Below are positions 40,373-53,642 of a DNA stretch of 64,000 nucleotides, piece by piece; position 1 is the first letter of the stretch; every line of letters begins with the position of its first letter. This stretch comes from Certhia americana (lineage: Eukaryota; Chordata; Aves; Passeriformes; Certhiidae), in assembly GCA_018697195.1 (NCBI GenBank), contig CM031873.1, forward strand, positions 435,783-499,782, read 5' to 3'. A program made the translations under genes and the position numbers. The notes below the pieces were generated by a model. It did no database searches, was not told the DNA's origin, and saw only the letters and a list, made by a program, of their open reading frames with translations.

Positions 40373-40472
40373 ATTTCCACATTGCACCTCTTCCTCCTCC
40401 TCCTCCTCCTTCGGGAGCCCCCAACCCTCAGGTGGATGGCCAGAGCTATTTTCAGGAGGTTCTGTGGCAGGA
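40373..40472 (+). repeat. Right arm of inverted repeat around CDRT4
   Basis: Partner of 38699-38797 in opposite orientation, with GGGAGCCCCCAACCCTCAGG, TGG and ATGGCCAGAGCTATTTTCAG. The arms are 1.6 kb apart and enclose the CDRT4 exon. Confidence 0.8.
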
Positions 40473-43400
40473 AATGGGGCAGGGGAATGAATGTGATGCT
40501 GTGGCCGCGGGGCCAGCAGTTCCTGTGGTTTCTCTGCATCGAGAGCCAAAGGATGCTCAGGACAAAGGATTGAGCCTTTTCCAGCCTTCGAGCCCTTAGA
40601 GCACGGGTGTGATCGATCCACTCACTGTCCGAGGGACGGGGGTCTGCCCCTGCTCCCCACAAACGCTGCTCCCCCGTCCCTGCAGGGACCCCGCAGTCCG
40701 GGCTCCTCCCGGAGTTATAACGGGAACAGCCGGACGCGTTTTCAGGGGATGAAAATGTTTGGTGATGCTGCGGCACTAACTCTGCTCCGTACCTGCGCCC
40801 CCGGCAGGAAAACCCAAACAAAAAAAAAAAAAAAAGCCTGCGGTTAAATTCGGAGCTCTCAGTCAGCGGCACACTCTGTGCCTCACCAGAATCTCTTCTG
40901 GCAGGCTGGGATAACCCTGTGCCCGGAATTCCTGTCCTGACTCTCAGCGGGAGCCTTTAACACTTGTTTAACATCGAGCTTGTCGGGCTGATGTGGAGAA
41001 AATGCACTACAAATACTGAACTTTTTACAGGAGAATCCAGTTGCTTTCCAAGTGTTTCTGATGAGCAGGCAGCTCTGGCTCAGCCCATGTGCCAGAGAGG
41101 TGGGACAGACTCTGGGACACCCCCAGCACCCCAGATTTGGGATCCTGGCAGCTGCTGCAGCTCTGCACCCAGTGAGGAACCAGCGGCATCAGGCACAGCC
41201 TGACACAACGAGGCACACAAAGAGCTGGTGTGGAGCCTTCTCCCCAGGTTTGGGGAGAAATTACTCCCCAAATTACTGGCTGCAGGTCGTGTCTTTGCAA
41301 ACAGAGAAACACAGAGCCCCCGGCCAGGGGGTTCATTCAATTGCATCTGAGCTGTGGGGTTCATTCAGCTGGATCAAAGTTCAGGGAAAGAGCTCCAAAC
41401 ACCCTAGAGGAGTAGCAAAACCTCCCAGCTGCTGCCAGCCAGGCCCAAAGGGGTGCCAGGGAGTGTGGCAGAGGGGGCCACAGCCAAAGCAGCACCCTCA
41501 GCTCCCAAACAGACCCGAATGTGGGGCAGGACCACGCTGGCAGGAGCTGGAGAACAGCTCCTGCTCATCCCCAGCAAACAAAGCCAGAGTGAAGCCCCAG
41601 CTCAGCCCAAACCAGCAGCTGGAAAAGGCAAAGGATGGACACTCCGAGGGGGTGAGACAGGGAAGGACAGAGGTCATGGCACAGGGATGTGCAGCCAGCC
41701 CACACCTCCCACCCGGGGTTTCCTTGGAACTTTCCCTTTCCCTGCACCAAAACAGAGGTTCCCAGCCCCAGGGGAAGAGGCTGGATGAGCTCACACGTCC
41801 AGGACAGCAGGACATGTGCATGCAGCTGGAATGGCTGCTCCTGTGTTCCCGAGTCCTGGATAAATAGTGCCCCTCTCAGGAGATTCCTGGGGTTTCTAAA
41901 GGGCCTTGGGCTCAGCTGCTACAGCATCATCTCACAGGGGAACAAAGGGCTTTTACACTTCCCTAAGTGGTGAGAGAAAAAAAAAGCAATGTGATGGAGA
42001 ACATCCCCATCCCCAGTTTGGATTTTTGATGGTGTGGGAACTTCTGGTATCAGGAGAAAATCTGGATACCCCCAGCTGAATGTTCCTGTGTGGTTCTGGG
42101 TGCTTGGGTGCAAAGAACCCCAGACAAAGCCACGAGATCTGCCAAACTTCCCATGCTGGAGAGCTGGGATGCAAATCCAAAACATTTCTCCTCTAACCCT
42201 TCCCAAAGCAGAAAAGATGAAGAAGCCACAGGGAAGGGACAAAGAAACATTCCCTGTCTACAGAGCCTGGATCCAGCAGCTTTCCCTGCATTCCATCCCT
42301 GGGGAGGCCCCCACAGAAGCGACTCTTTCACACCAGGAGCGTGACAGGAGTGCCCTGGGAATGCAGAGAGAGAGAGACTGGAGAGAGGAGGCCAAGGGAA
42401 AGCCCAGAGCTGAAAACATCTCAGAGCAGAACGATCTGGGCTCATCAGCCACGCTTTGAAATTTACAGCTTGTGCTTGGCTACTGGCCTGGAAGGGATTC
42501 CAGAGGCCAGGGAGAAAGGGCTCCAGGGCATCCCTGGGAATGCTCTGAGCATGAGCTCCTCTCCCTGCAGCACCTGTCAGCAAGACCTGCCCCAGCCCTG
42601 GGATCCAGGGAAAGGCAGGGCTGGCCCAGCTCCCTGTACTGCAACACAACATCCCTGCTGTCCCTGCCCTGCCTTCCCTGGGTCCCTGTGGAGCTGTCCA
42701 TGCCGAGGGATCAGTCCCTGCTCCAGGGAAAAATGCTCCCACGCACTCCTGGCCCAGCCTGGCACCACCTCAGGGTCTGGTGGGGGCACTGGGGGTCACT
42801 GGGAGGCACTGGGATATTCCCTCCAGGCTGTGGCACCTGACACAAGCCAGGTCCCCACAGCACACAGTCCAAAAATCGACTCCAAAGGCCTCCTTTGTGC
42901 ACCACAAGCTGCCCCCTGCATGCAGCTGTGGCTCAGCAGCAGCCAGAGCAGAGCCAGGGCTCCCTGAGGCTGCTCTCCCTGCTCTGGCAGCAGCAGCCCC
43001 AGGCTGTAAATCAGGCCCAGGGTGTTGGGACTCCACAGGAGCCCCCCTTGGAGAGCAGAGTGTAAAAGACCCCTTGCTCAAACAATGACCCTTTTGTGGT
43101 GCTGCAAAAGGCCAAACCCAGAATTCAGTAGTTCATGACAGAATTATGAATTCTGGGAGAGTGGGGACACACATGGCCAGCTTTAAATCCAAATTAATGC
43201 TGCTGAGCTTCAAGACATTGACAGGGAAGGGTCCACATTTGTTAACGGCAATCCAAAAAAGCAGCACCAAAGGCAGGAACAGACAGATACCCGGCAGTAT
43301 CAGCACACAGAACACAGCTTCTCCTTATCAGCCAGAGCCTGAGGCATGCACTGAGATCTGCTCAGGCTTTCCCCGATTTTCAGACATAACCATCAATTCA

Positions 43401-44204
43401 CTTCCTCAGCAGGCTGTGCTGCATCCCTGCCATTCTGTGAGGCTTCATTTGGCTCATTTGCTTTTCCTTTTCGTGATGAGAACAGACCAAAACCCGAGAG
43501 CAAGCCCTGGTTCTAAAGCCTTGCTCAGTAAAGCTGTGCCTGCAGTGCCAGAGCTCAGAGAGCCAACAGCCCCTGCTCCCTCTCCCTGCTGCAGGACCTG
43601 AGATTCTGCCTAATACAAGGGAAAACTCTCCCCAGGGAGGGGGGGAAGGAGGCTGGCTTTTCTGAGAGCCATTTGAGTCAGAAAGCACCCAGCACTTTGC
43701 CTCATGCTGCAGCTTGTGGCTTTCATTCTCAAAGCTGCTGGCAGTGGGACAGGTTTCACACTCTTCTATTTAGAGAGCCTGGCCTGACAAACAGCCAGGG
43801 CTGTCGCCTGTAAATCAGGGGGTTCTGACAGGGCCCAGAGCAGGCCGTAAAAACAAATGGGGGAAATGAAATTACAGGCTGCAGAGGGACCTCTGCGAAA
43901 GAATAAGCTTTTATTTTCTCTTTCTAAAGTTCAGAATCATTAGAAATATGCCTCCCTCTGTTCTTTCATTTGGTTTTGAGCCGATCCCTGCTGTCAGGCT
44001 CTCAGCTCCCTGTTGGCTTTGTCCCACATTGCTGGGCTGCAGGGGCTGAGAGATCCTGGGCTGGGGCAGGGGAGATGCCACACATGGCTCCCTGTGCCCA
44101 GGAACACTCTGACACTGCCAGCTCCCTGTGCCCAGGAACAGCCTGGCACTGCCAGCTCCCTGCAGCTTTAACACAGGGTCCTGCCTGGCTGGAGAGCACA
44201 GGAG

Positions 44205-44355
44205 CCCTGGGGTGACAGTGACAGAGTGAGCTGCCGGTTAGGGTGACAATGTGAGCTCTGGGTGACAGTGACAATGTGAGATCTGTGTTAGGGTGACAGT
44301 GTGAGCTCTGGGGTGACAGTGACAGTGTGAGCCCTGGGGTGACAGTGACAGTGTG
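44205..44355. repeat. GGGTGACAGTGACAGTGTGAG minisatellite
   Basis: Six or seven imperfect 20-27-bp units built from GGTGACAGTGACAGTGTGAG (CTCT). Confidence 0.85.
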
Positions 44356-44517
44356 ACATCCACAGCCTCACAGACCTTCTCCAATATCAATAACCTTACA
44401 ATCCCCCACTGCCATGGGATTTTCACTCACACTGCAGCATCTCCTGTTCATCTCCTGTTCAAACATTCCCCTCCTGGGGGGAGGCAGCAGCTCGTGTCCC
44501 TCCTGCCCAAAGCCTGA

Positions 44518-44531
44518 GGGGGGGGGGGGGG
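44518..44531. repeat. Poly-G run, 14 bases
   Basis: Uninterrupted G tract; able to form G4 structures and prone to sequencing error. Confidence 0.9.
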
Positions 44532-47074
44532 CCCAAGAAGGTGACAAACACTACTGGGAACATCTGAATGCTGCATTTTACTCACTCAGCCTACATGGCT
44601 GGGGGATCCTCAGGACAGAGGATCAATTCCTGCCTTCAAGGCTCCCATCCAAGGGTTTTCCAACCTCTCAGCATAAGCAAAATGAGGAGAACCAGGTGCT
44701 CCTCTGTCAGAAGCAAAATCCAGCCCCTTTTTTGTCCTCTACAACCCCTCAGCAATTTGTTCCCATCTCCAGGAGGATTTTAACTTGACCCCAAGCACAA
44801 TGATGGAAGAGCAATTGCAAAATCAACTGCTGGGAAGCAAATCAAGCTGATGAAAGGATAAGAACAACAAAAATCCCCTTTATTCATTCATCTGATTCTA
44901 CTGTTTGAAGTTCTCCCCGAGCAGCTGCCAAGCCAAGCTCCTCCCTGCATGTGTGAGCTGGGGGCTGCGTGGTGGAGATGGAGAGAGAGAGGATCTCAGA
45001 GGGGAGGAGCAGGAACAGATCAACACAAGAGGCAGCCCGGCAGATTTGGGAAGTCAGGATCCCGTGACAGATTCCAGGGAAAGTGAAAAACTTTGTCTAG
45101 GTGCTAGGGCTGCAGTGAAAAGCCAGCAGATGGAACAAATAGCTCAACGAGTATTTTATTCCTCTTTACTGCAGGATGGGCTGCATCCAGTGCCAGGTGG
45201 GGTGCCCAAGTGCCCGTGCACTGCCTTCAGGGGGCTCTGGATGCCCTGGGAGTTGAGCCAGGGGCTCCCTGGGGTGGCTGATCAGCCAAGGTCCAACCTT
45301 GGGGGTACCACACTCCCAAATCCTTCCAAACAGGGGCTGAGGTGGGAATGAGTCCCTGTGGATCACATCCCCCCTCACCTCTCTCCAGAGCAAGCACTGC
45401 CCTCACCAAGCCCAGGAGCCACGTCCAGATTCTGGGACCACCCCCACAAAGAGCCCCAAGGTTGGAAAGCACCGGTGGAAGAAGAGGGAGGATCTGGGGG
45501 TCCCCCCAGCAGCAGGAAGATGCAGGCAGTGCATCCCCACTCCTGGGACACTGCTGGGGACACTGCTGGGGACAGCCAGGAGCCAAGGCATGGGCTGGGA
45601 GCACTGAGCAGTGACCACAGCAGTGCTGCTGCCCCTCACTCTCACTCAGCTCTGCTTTCTGCACTTCTGCTTTATGGAGGGGAAGAGAACACACACCCCC
45701 CCAAATTCCAGGGAAGGCAGGCTCAGGACAGAAATCGTTGGTGCTACACCTCAGACACTCCAGTGCTCACCCCCAAAACAGCAGGGGTGTCTCCTCGGCT
45801 GCTGCTGCTCCTCTGACAGCACCCAAAGCAGGGCAGGGTGTGACCAGTGCAGGACTGGGATGCCCCAGCAGGACAGGTTGGTGCAAACAGGGGGGTCACC
45901 AGACTGCTGCTGCCTCAGCCAGCTCAGATCTCGAGCTCGGCCCTGCTGTCAGATCAGCAGCAGAGTCTCGAGCTAAACTCTGCTCAAGCTGCTCACCTCT
46001 CCCCAAGCCCAGCTTTAGTCACCTTTCCTTTCCCTGGCTGGGACAGGGACAGCAGGGACATCCCACAGGAGCCACCAAACAGGGAACCCCGAGCTGGGGG
46101 AGCCACCAGAGCACAGAAATTCAGGAGAAAGTGCTTGTTTATGTGAAAGCACAAGGAGGCAAATAGTTGACATTAAGCTTTTGGGGAGGCTGTGGAACTG
46201 GGCTGTTCCTTTCAGCCCTCATACAAAGGGCCCCTTTTTGTCTCGCTGTAAAACAGAAACCATATTGAAGGGTCTGTGGAATTTCTGGGCATTTTTTCCC
46301 CTGGGAGACACAGTGCCCTGCCCTCCAATGCAGATGAAGCAGGATGCAAAGGGCAACATGTTCAGAAGTGGCTCCACATCCTCCTCGGTCCTGCTGCTGC
46401 CACAGCCCCCTCCAAAAAAATCCTCAGTGCCTCCAGCATGCACAGAGCAGAGCCTGGAGGTGCCCCAGGGCTGGAGAGGCTGCAGGGACCCATCAGCCTT
46501 AGGAGAGGGGACAGCAGCTCCCACCCCAGCCCTGCTGAGCCCCAGCCTACCCCAGATTCCCCTTCCCACTTGAGTCTGCAGCTTCAGCTGTCCCCAGGAG
46601 TGACACCAAGCCCACCCACAGCAGCTCCCAGGCCTGCCCAGCTCCCGTCCCAGCAAGGACCAGGACGTGGCTGCTGCTCCTCCAGTGCTGGGGACACTCC
46701 CTGTTTAGCTCGTGGCACACCACAGCATCACCCCAAAATTTCCACAGGGCCTGGGCCAGCCCAGAAACAGCAGCCAAGCCCAGCAGCTGTGGGCAGGCTC
46801 CTCTGGGGCACACTCCACACTTACTGCAGCTCCTCTTGGCAAAGCAAGGATCTCTCCAAGCCCACAAAGGTCCCCGGACATACCCAAGTGACCCTCCAGG
46901 ACCTCCTGCCATCTCAAAGGCTGCACTGGGCACAGACCCCACCCCACACCCCCGAGGCACCCCCTTTCTGCCCAGGTGTGATGGAAGAGCTGTTCCTCTG
47001 CAGGAATGTCACATCCAGCACGGGCACGGCTGGGAGTGAAGTGAGAAAAACCCAACCCTGAACTCTGTCAAAGC

Positions 47075-47520
47075 TGACAGAGCTTCACAGAACTCTTGGA
47101 AGGGTCCTCAGAGCCCCCCCTGTGCCACCCCTGCCATGGCAGGGACAGCTCCCACTATCCCAGGGGCTCCCAGCCTCATCCAGCCTGGACTGGGACATTC
47201 CAGTGATGCAGGGGCAGCCCCAGCTTCTCTGTGCACCCTGTGCCAGGGTTTCTCCACCCTGCCAGAGAACAATTCCTTCCCAAAATCCCATCTAACCCTG
47301 CCCTTCTTCAGCTTCAGGACATTCCCTGTGTCCTGTCCCTCCATCCCTTGCCATGGCAGGGACACCTCCCACTGTCCCAGGCTGCTCCAGCTCCAATGTT
47401 CAACCTGGCCTTGGGTATTCCAGGGATCAAGGGGCAAATCACCCACAGGGGCAGCCCCAGCTGCGCTGGGCATTGAGATTTCTCCACCATTCCAGGGAGG
47501 AATTCCTTCCTGAAGAAGTT
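47075..47520 (-). mobile_element. Two CR1 3'-end copies arranged head to tail
   Basis: One reverse-oriented CR1 copy runs from about 47075 to 47345 (TTCACAGAACTCTTGGAAGG ... CATTCCCTGTGTCCTGTCCC). A second begins directly with TGCCATGGCAGGGACACCTC at about 47348 and continues to about 47520. The second lacks its 3' terminal 60 bases. Confidence 0.88.
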
Positions 47521-48054
47521 TATGGGATCAAAGTCCCGTTCAGTGCTGTTGTTTGCAGACCTGTCCCCTCCTCATCGCTCAGCACCAAGGGCACAAACAT
47601 CTCCCCTTCCCCCGGGGAAGCCTCCCCCGATCCCGTTCCCCTCCGGACCGTGCCCAGCTCACGGCTAGGACAGGGAGGGCGTTTCAGGACAGCTCCGGTG
47701 CTGCTGCTGCTGCCCCGGGACACAAAGGCCCCTCTGTCCCACCGTGTGACCCCGGGGGCAGCAGGAGCCTGTCCCCCCCATGCACGGCAGGGACCAGCCC
47801 GGCACCTCCACGGCAGCGCAGGGGGCTGGAACGGGAATGTTCTCCCCGTTCACCGGGAAGGAGAGAAAACCCCAGAGCACGTCCACAGCTCCATCTGACG
47901 GAAACCTCCTGGAGAACAGTCGGAGCCAGCCCGGCTGGGGCTGAGCAGCCACTCCGGGTCCCCAGGGCACTGGGAACAGCCTCGCCCATCCCAGCCCGTG
48001 TTTGCTGGAAATCAGTCAGGGAATATCCCGACCTGGTCAGGAAATATCCCGACT

Positions 48055-48215
48055 CCCAGGATCACCCAGTGCAGCTCCTGGCCCTGCCCAGACCCCCCAA
48101 CAATCCCACCCTGGGCACCCCTGGCTGTCCAACCCCTCCTGGAGCTCTGGCAGGTTGTGCCCATTCCCTGGGGAGCCTGGGCAGTGCCCAGCAGGTTTTT
48201 AATAGCAGAATGGAG
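48055..48215 (-). mobile_element. CR1 fragment
   Basis: Contains GGATCACCCAGTGCAGCTCC, CTGGCTGTCCAACCCCTCCT and CCTGGGCAGTGCCCAGCAGG, an internal part of an older CR1 in reverse orientation. Confidence 0.7.
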
Positions 48216-48921
48216 ACTCTTCTGCTTCCTGGGGTTTTCTGCTTTCACTAGAATCCTGCTCTCTGATATGGGAAAAGGATTTCTGTGTGAAGGCACCCAG
48301 GAGACATCCAACCCCAACAGCTCAAATGAGTTGAGCTGGCTGAAAAGGAGCTGGGAAGAAAAAGCTCCAGCCTGAAAGTATTTTGGTGGAGTAAATCTGC
48401 TTTTCAGAGCTGTCAACTTTTTGACAAGATGAGAAACTGGAAAACATCCACTTTGCAGCAAAAACGTGATCAGGCAAGAGAACAGAAAATCTCACTTTTC
48501 AGTGAAAACAATCCCTCCAAATGGAAAACTTGCACTGTTTGTTTTCTTTCTGCCACGAAATTCCCCTTAGCACAGGGAAGCATTCCCAGCCAGCGCCATC
48601 AGCACGTGGGCTGAGAGGAGAAGCGACAGGACAAGTGACACCGTGCCCCAGGCACGACATTCCAGGCACAGGGCTGGGCTGTTCCTGCTCCTCCGACTGC
48701 CTCTGCTCCTGCTGGGCTCCTGCACGTCCCAGAGCGGCCCCTGCTGAGCTGAGCCCCCCTCCAGCTGCAGACCCACGGAGATGTCACTGCCCAAACATCT
48801 CCCGAGCACCGAGCCAGCACAGAATTCCCTGCTCCAGGCAGCTCCAGGCTTTTGCCTCTGCTGCACTCAGTGTTTCCAACCCCAGCCCTGCCTGAGCAGC
48901 CTGACCCTTCGACATCGCAGA

Positions 48922-49025
48922 TTCATGGAATTGTTTTGCTTGGAAAAACCCTCCAAGATCACCAGGTCCAGCCATTCCCTCAGCACTGCCGAGGCCACCG
49001 CTAAGCCCTGTCCCCAAGTGTCACA
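48922..49025 (-). mobile_element. CR1 tail fragment
   Basis: Reads TTCATGGAATTGTTTTGCTT, GGAAAAACCCTCCAAGATCA and CCAGGTCCAGCCATTCCCTC, a recognised CR1 3' end variant. Confidence 0.75.
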
Positions 49026-50484
49026 TCCACAGCTCTTGAATCCACAGGGATGGGGATGCCACTGGTGCCTTAAGTTTGAGCTGTTATATTTTTTAGATTC
49101 TGGGCTGTTTTGGTGAGTAGTTTTAGGTTTCATATTCAGTGCTACTCAGCTCTCTTCACAGAGCAGGGAGACAAAACAATTCCTGTTCTAGTTTGGGACC
49201 AAGGACAACTTTCAGGCCCAAGAACAAAACCAAACGTGAAGTGAGGAGGAAAAACGAGGAGGATGGAGCTTCATAACCTGGAGCTGCAGTTGGACAATTA
49301 ATTCTAATGTGCTGATGGACCAGAACTTATAAAAATGTGAGACCTCGTGACCCAGGTGCCCATTTTGGGTTCATCTTGTGTGTGGTCCAGCTGGACTCTT
49401 GTGCAGCCCAAGAGCACCCATTGAGACCTTTTAATAAATCCCTGCTTTATCCTTTTGCCCTGTCTGGTCTCTGTTCCAGCTCAGTCTCCAGAAGGCATCA
49501 CCACCTTGACCTGGGCAGGCTGTTCAGGGAGCAGGAGAGGACAGACAAGGTCACATCACTCCCCCCATGCCACGACAGCCCAGCACACATCCCTGAGCCA
49601 CCCTGCATTCCCGGGAGGGGCCTCTGGACACCACGTGCAGCAGCAGCAGCTGTTTTTAGCAGGAAGATGCTGCAGGGCTGTGACACCTCCCAGCCACGCC
49701 AGAAATGTGAGACAGGAACATTCAGTGTCCGACCAGATCCGTCTCGGTTTGTACAACCCACCTTCCACGGGAGGGACCCTGCCCATCCCAGAAAACCCAG
49801 GATGGGCTCCCCAAGCCCTCATTCCTGCACGGCAAACAGGAGAGCAAACACGAGGGCAGGAAAGGAAACCCTGCCCAGACCCACCACCAAATATAACCCG
49901 GGCAGGGCTGGAGCACACGAGCAGCACGACCTGTCCTGCACATGGATTATCCCTCGACTGTCAATTATTCTTTAATTAAATGACTTCCAGCTGCAGCAGC
50001 CCCTCCTTTCCATTGTGTTTTCCCCCTGCACCCCAACACTGATCCCCCCCAGCCCCGGGGTCTCCAGAGCTTCTGCAGGAGCAGCAGCTGCACATGAGGA
50101 TAAAAAATAAAATCTACACATCCAAGGGAGAAATTCCCTCCAGGAGCTGTGGTCACTGAGTTCTGGTGGGGGCTGGGTGTTTTTGGGAGCCTCCTGGAAT
50201 GATCTGAGTGATTTGAGATCACTCAAAGCAAGGTCTGGATGGCTTCAGCCCTGGTGGGTGTCCCACAGCACAGAGACATTTATGTCCCAGAGGAGAAGAA
50301 AAGGCAGGTCTGGGTTCACCGGGAATGTCACCCAGCCCTCAGGACCTCCCTCCCAGGGGAGCTGGGCTTTGTGCCTGAGCAGACCCACCCCGACCAAAGC
50401 TCTCCCCTCCATGCAGAGCTGGAAGGTCACTTCTGACAGCTGAAGCTGTGAACAGCTTTGTCACCAAGGGAACACTCAGAGCAC

Positions 50485-50521
50485 TCCTGTCACCACTCCT
50501 GTCACCACTCCTGTCACCACT
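50485..50521. repeat. 12-bp tandem repeat ACTCCTGTCACC, three copies
   Basis: Three perfect tandem units. Confidence 0.9.
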
Positions 50522-51778
50522 TGTGCCACCCTTTCTGTGGCAGCTTTCTGTCAGCCTCCAGCCCCACCCAGCACAGGAAATCCTCCCCATTTTCAGCCCA
50601 CAGCTCAGCAGAAGGGAAAGCATTCCCAGAGGAGCTGGGTGGGATTCCTGGAGGAGCTGCTCACCCTTTTGTCCAGAGGTGATGCTCCATCAGCAGGGCT
50701 CAGCCCTGGACACGCCAGGGGTGACTGAGGCCACCAGGAGCTTCTGGGGGAACAGAGGGGCCAGCAGGATCCTGATCCCTCACTGAAACCTCACATCAGC
50801 CACCCAGAGTGAAACCTGTTCTCTGCTTCCCCCCAAGCTTCCCCTGCATCCCTCACACATCCCTGCACGGAAGCTTTGGGAGGGATTTCCAAGAGACCCC
50901 AGCACCAAAGGAGCACAGGATTCATCATTTGCAGCTTTTTCTTTCCTGAGCTGGGCTCCAGAAAAGCTCCCCGTCAATTCCTGTCTGGAGAACAGCTCAG
51001 CTCTGCCTTACCTGCACTGCTCGGGACATGGAAATGGGAATCACAACGAGGGGCAAGGAGGGCAAAAGCCAAGAGCTGTCAAAGCGAGTGTCCCCCTCCC
51101 CATCCCCACCCTGCCCTTTCCCTGAGCTGCTGGGAAAGGGATGTCTCGGATTAACACTCCATAAAGTGTTCCAATCCGAAAAACAGAGGCACCCTCAAAT
51201 AAAAGCACAGACCACTACATCCAAGAGCATCCAGAGATTTTTCTTGCCAACAGCGACACACCCTTGGCTGGAGTTTCCTCAGCAAAAGGTTAATCCCCTC
51301 CGAAGTTCTGGGTTTCTTTTCCAGAGGAAAGTCCTGTCCGAGTCATCGGCCACATCCAGGCCCTCACCTGTGGGACTCAGCCCTACCCCAGAGGCATTTA
51401 ATGCCTCAAAACACCCACTGGGGCTCAGCTCCTCCACGGCCAGCTGAGCCAGAGAAGGGCATTTGGATCCAATTATTTTCCTAATCTGCCCTGAAAGCCA
51501 GCCAGGGCTGGGGCTGCTCCAGCTGCACACATGGCCTGGAGCAGGGAAGGCTCCAGTCCCTCAGAACCTCAGTCCTCTCCAGCCGTGCATTTCCCAACAG
51601 TGCTGTTCCTCACTCCAAGAGCAAAATCACTCCACCGAAGTCTTCCGGCTCAGCAAAACTGATCCCTCCTCCCTGCAGCAACCTTTGCCTGCTCTCTCCA
51701 GCCCTAAACCTTCAAATCCCTTTGGAAATTCACAAGCAGAGCCTACGGGCAAGACAGAATAAAATTCCTGCTTGGTTT

Positions 51779-51800
51779 GTTTTTGTTTTTTTTTTTTTTG
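51779..51800. repeat. T-rich homopolymer tract
   Basis: TTTTTGTTTTTTTTTTTTTT-type tract on the plus strand. Confidence 0.85.
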
Positions 51801-52745
51801 CTGTTGAGAGTAAAGAAACCCCAAGCTGCAGAAAGACTTCCAGCTCTCCCAGACACCTCCTGTGCTGCAGGAACTGCTCCTCTGCCACATCCAACTGCAG
51901 GAGCCAGGGCTGGCAGGAATGGGAATGTTTGTAGAGACTTGAATTAGGATCCTTTGTCATGGTCCAGATGCATTCCCTACTGCTCAGCCCCCATATCTGC
52001 TGAGCAAGCATGAGGTGACACAGCAAGGGACAAAGGAGAAGTGAGAGAATTCCCATTCCTTGGCTTGTGGGAGTCAGGGAAGTTTGTGGAGCCCAGCTGG
52101 GATCTCACCCATCGGGGCCTTTCTTTGGGAAGCTCAAATGGATGTGAGGATCTGGCCCAAACCCGGGTGGAGAAAGGCTCCAAGGAACGAGCAGGACTGG
52201 CTCTGGGTGGGCAGGGCTGGCTCTGAACAGGACCCATGGCCAGCTGTGGTCACCCCGGGTGATTCAGGGCAGCTCCAGGTTTCCTTGGGAACAGGGAAAA
52301 CCAGTGGGAGCCCCTCAACATCCCCGAGCAGCTCCCCCGTGCCGTGGCTGGAGCTGCCTTTGCACTCTGCAGACATTCCTTCAGCCAGGGCTGTGCTGGG
52401 CTCGCCCCATCCCTGCACAGCTCCTGACTCCAGCCCTGACCACAGAGGGCCCAGAGCTTCTCCAGCAGGTCCCACTCCAACATCTGCTTCCCATGTTCCC
52501 CTGGCAGCGCTCCAGGAGCACGCAGCACATTTCTGTCTGTCTGCACACAGCAGGGCCCTCTGTCTGCTCCAGCACTGCACATCCCAGCAAACCCGGGTGG
52601 GGACACAGAGCAGCTGCCCGGGGACACCCCACATCCATCCCCTGGGCCCAAGTGAGGGGATAAAGCGGCTGCAGTGGAGCAGGAGAGACCCCTGCCCATA
52701 AAACAAGGTGGGAAAGCAGTAGAACCCTGACAGGAGAAACCCAGC

Positions 52746-52869
52746 AGAGCCACTCAGAGCACCCCTGCAGCATCCCTGCAGCACAGAGAGCCACCCAGGG
52801 CACCCCTGCAGCATCCCTGCAGCACACAGAGACACTCAGGGCACCCCTGCAGCATCCCTGCAGTACACA
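52746..52869. repeat. 42-bp tandem repeat, three copies
   Basis: Three copies of a unit AGAGCCACTCAGAGCACCCC followed by TGCAGCATCCCTGCAGCACA(CA). Unit length is a multiple of three, so spurious open frames run through on the minus strand. Confidence 0.92.
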
Positions 52870-53011
52870 GGGGGGACAAGACCCTTCCACTGGGGATGGA
52901 CAGGGCAGGAGTGGCCGGGGAAAGCCGGGGCTCCACGAGGAGCCAGCCCCACATTTGGGGTCCCCCGAGACACCGAGACTCCCTGCCCGAGCAGCCGAGA
53001 CAAACCAGCTG

Positions 53012-53028
53012 TAATTAGCCGCTAATTA
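53012..53028. promoter_or_regulatory. Palindromic homeodomain-type motif TAATTAGC-C-GCTAATTA
   Basis: A perfect 17-bp inverted repeat of the homeodomain core TAATTA, in an AT-rich island (53.01-53.17 kb) within GC-rich DNA. Only the motif is certain; any regulatory role is inference. Confidence 0.3.
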
Positions 53029-53642
53029 ACATCAGTTACCGAGGAGGGGGCATTTATACCTGGGGCAGCGAACGGCTACAAGAACTTAAAAGTGGAGTTT
53101 CTGCTGCGCTGCCTGAAACAAAAGCCGAACATTTCCCGAATTTTCATTATTTCATTATTTCAGGGAAAGCGTTTCTCAGGAAAGCTTCCCGCAGTGCCGG
53201 AGGACACGCACGGCTGGAGCACAGCCGAGGAAAACCAGAACACCGAGCATTCACCTTGGCGCAGCGGAGCCCCAAGGTCCGGCACAAACCATCACCACCT
53301 GCAAGGTTGAGTTTCAGCCCAGGGGAGATTGAGGATGATCAGTAAAAACCTCCCAAAGTTTTGCAGGAAAGCAGCGTGAGGGAAATGCCCAGGCCGGAGG
53401 TTGCACGCTGTGGGATGCTCTGCTCTACCCCTGCCCGTCACCACTCTCACCTGAGCTCAGCCCCTCGAGGATGTCGATACAAGATTTTTCCATCCCTGTC
53501 AAGTGATTGAACGCATCCTGCTCTGATGGCTCCAGGATTTGCTTTAAAAAACTTCCCATTTGTCTCACCGAATCTGTAGTGGGGGTACACAACAGACAAA
53601 TTAGTGGGGTTTTTTAGGGTTTTTTTAAAATTTTGTTCTCCC

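Noticed and set aside
44200..44360. Possible CRISPR-like direct repeats
   Set aside because: A vertebrate minisatellite: units are contiguous and degenerate with no unique spacers.
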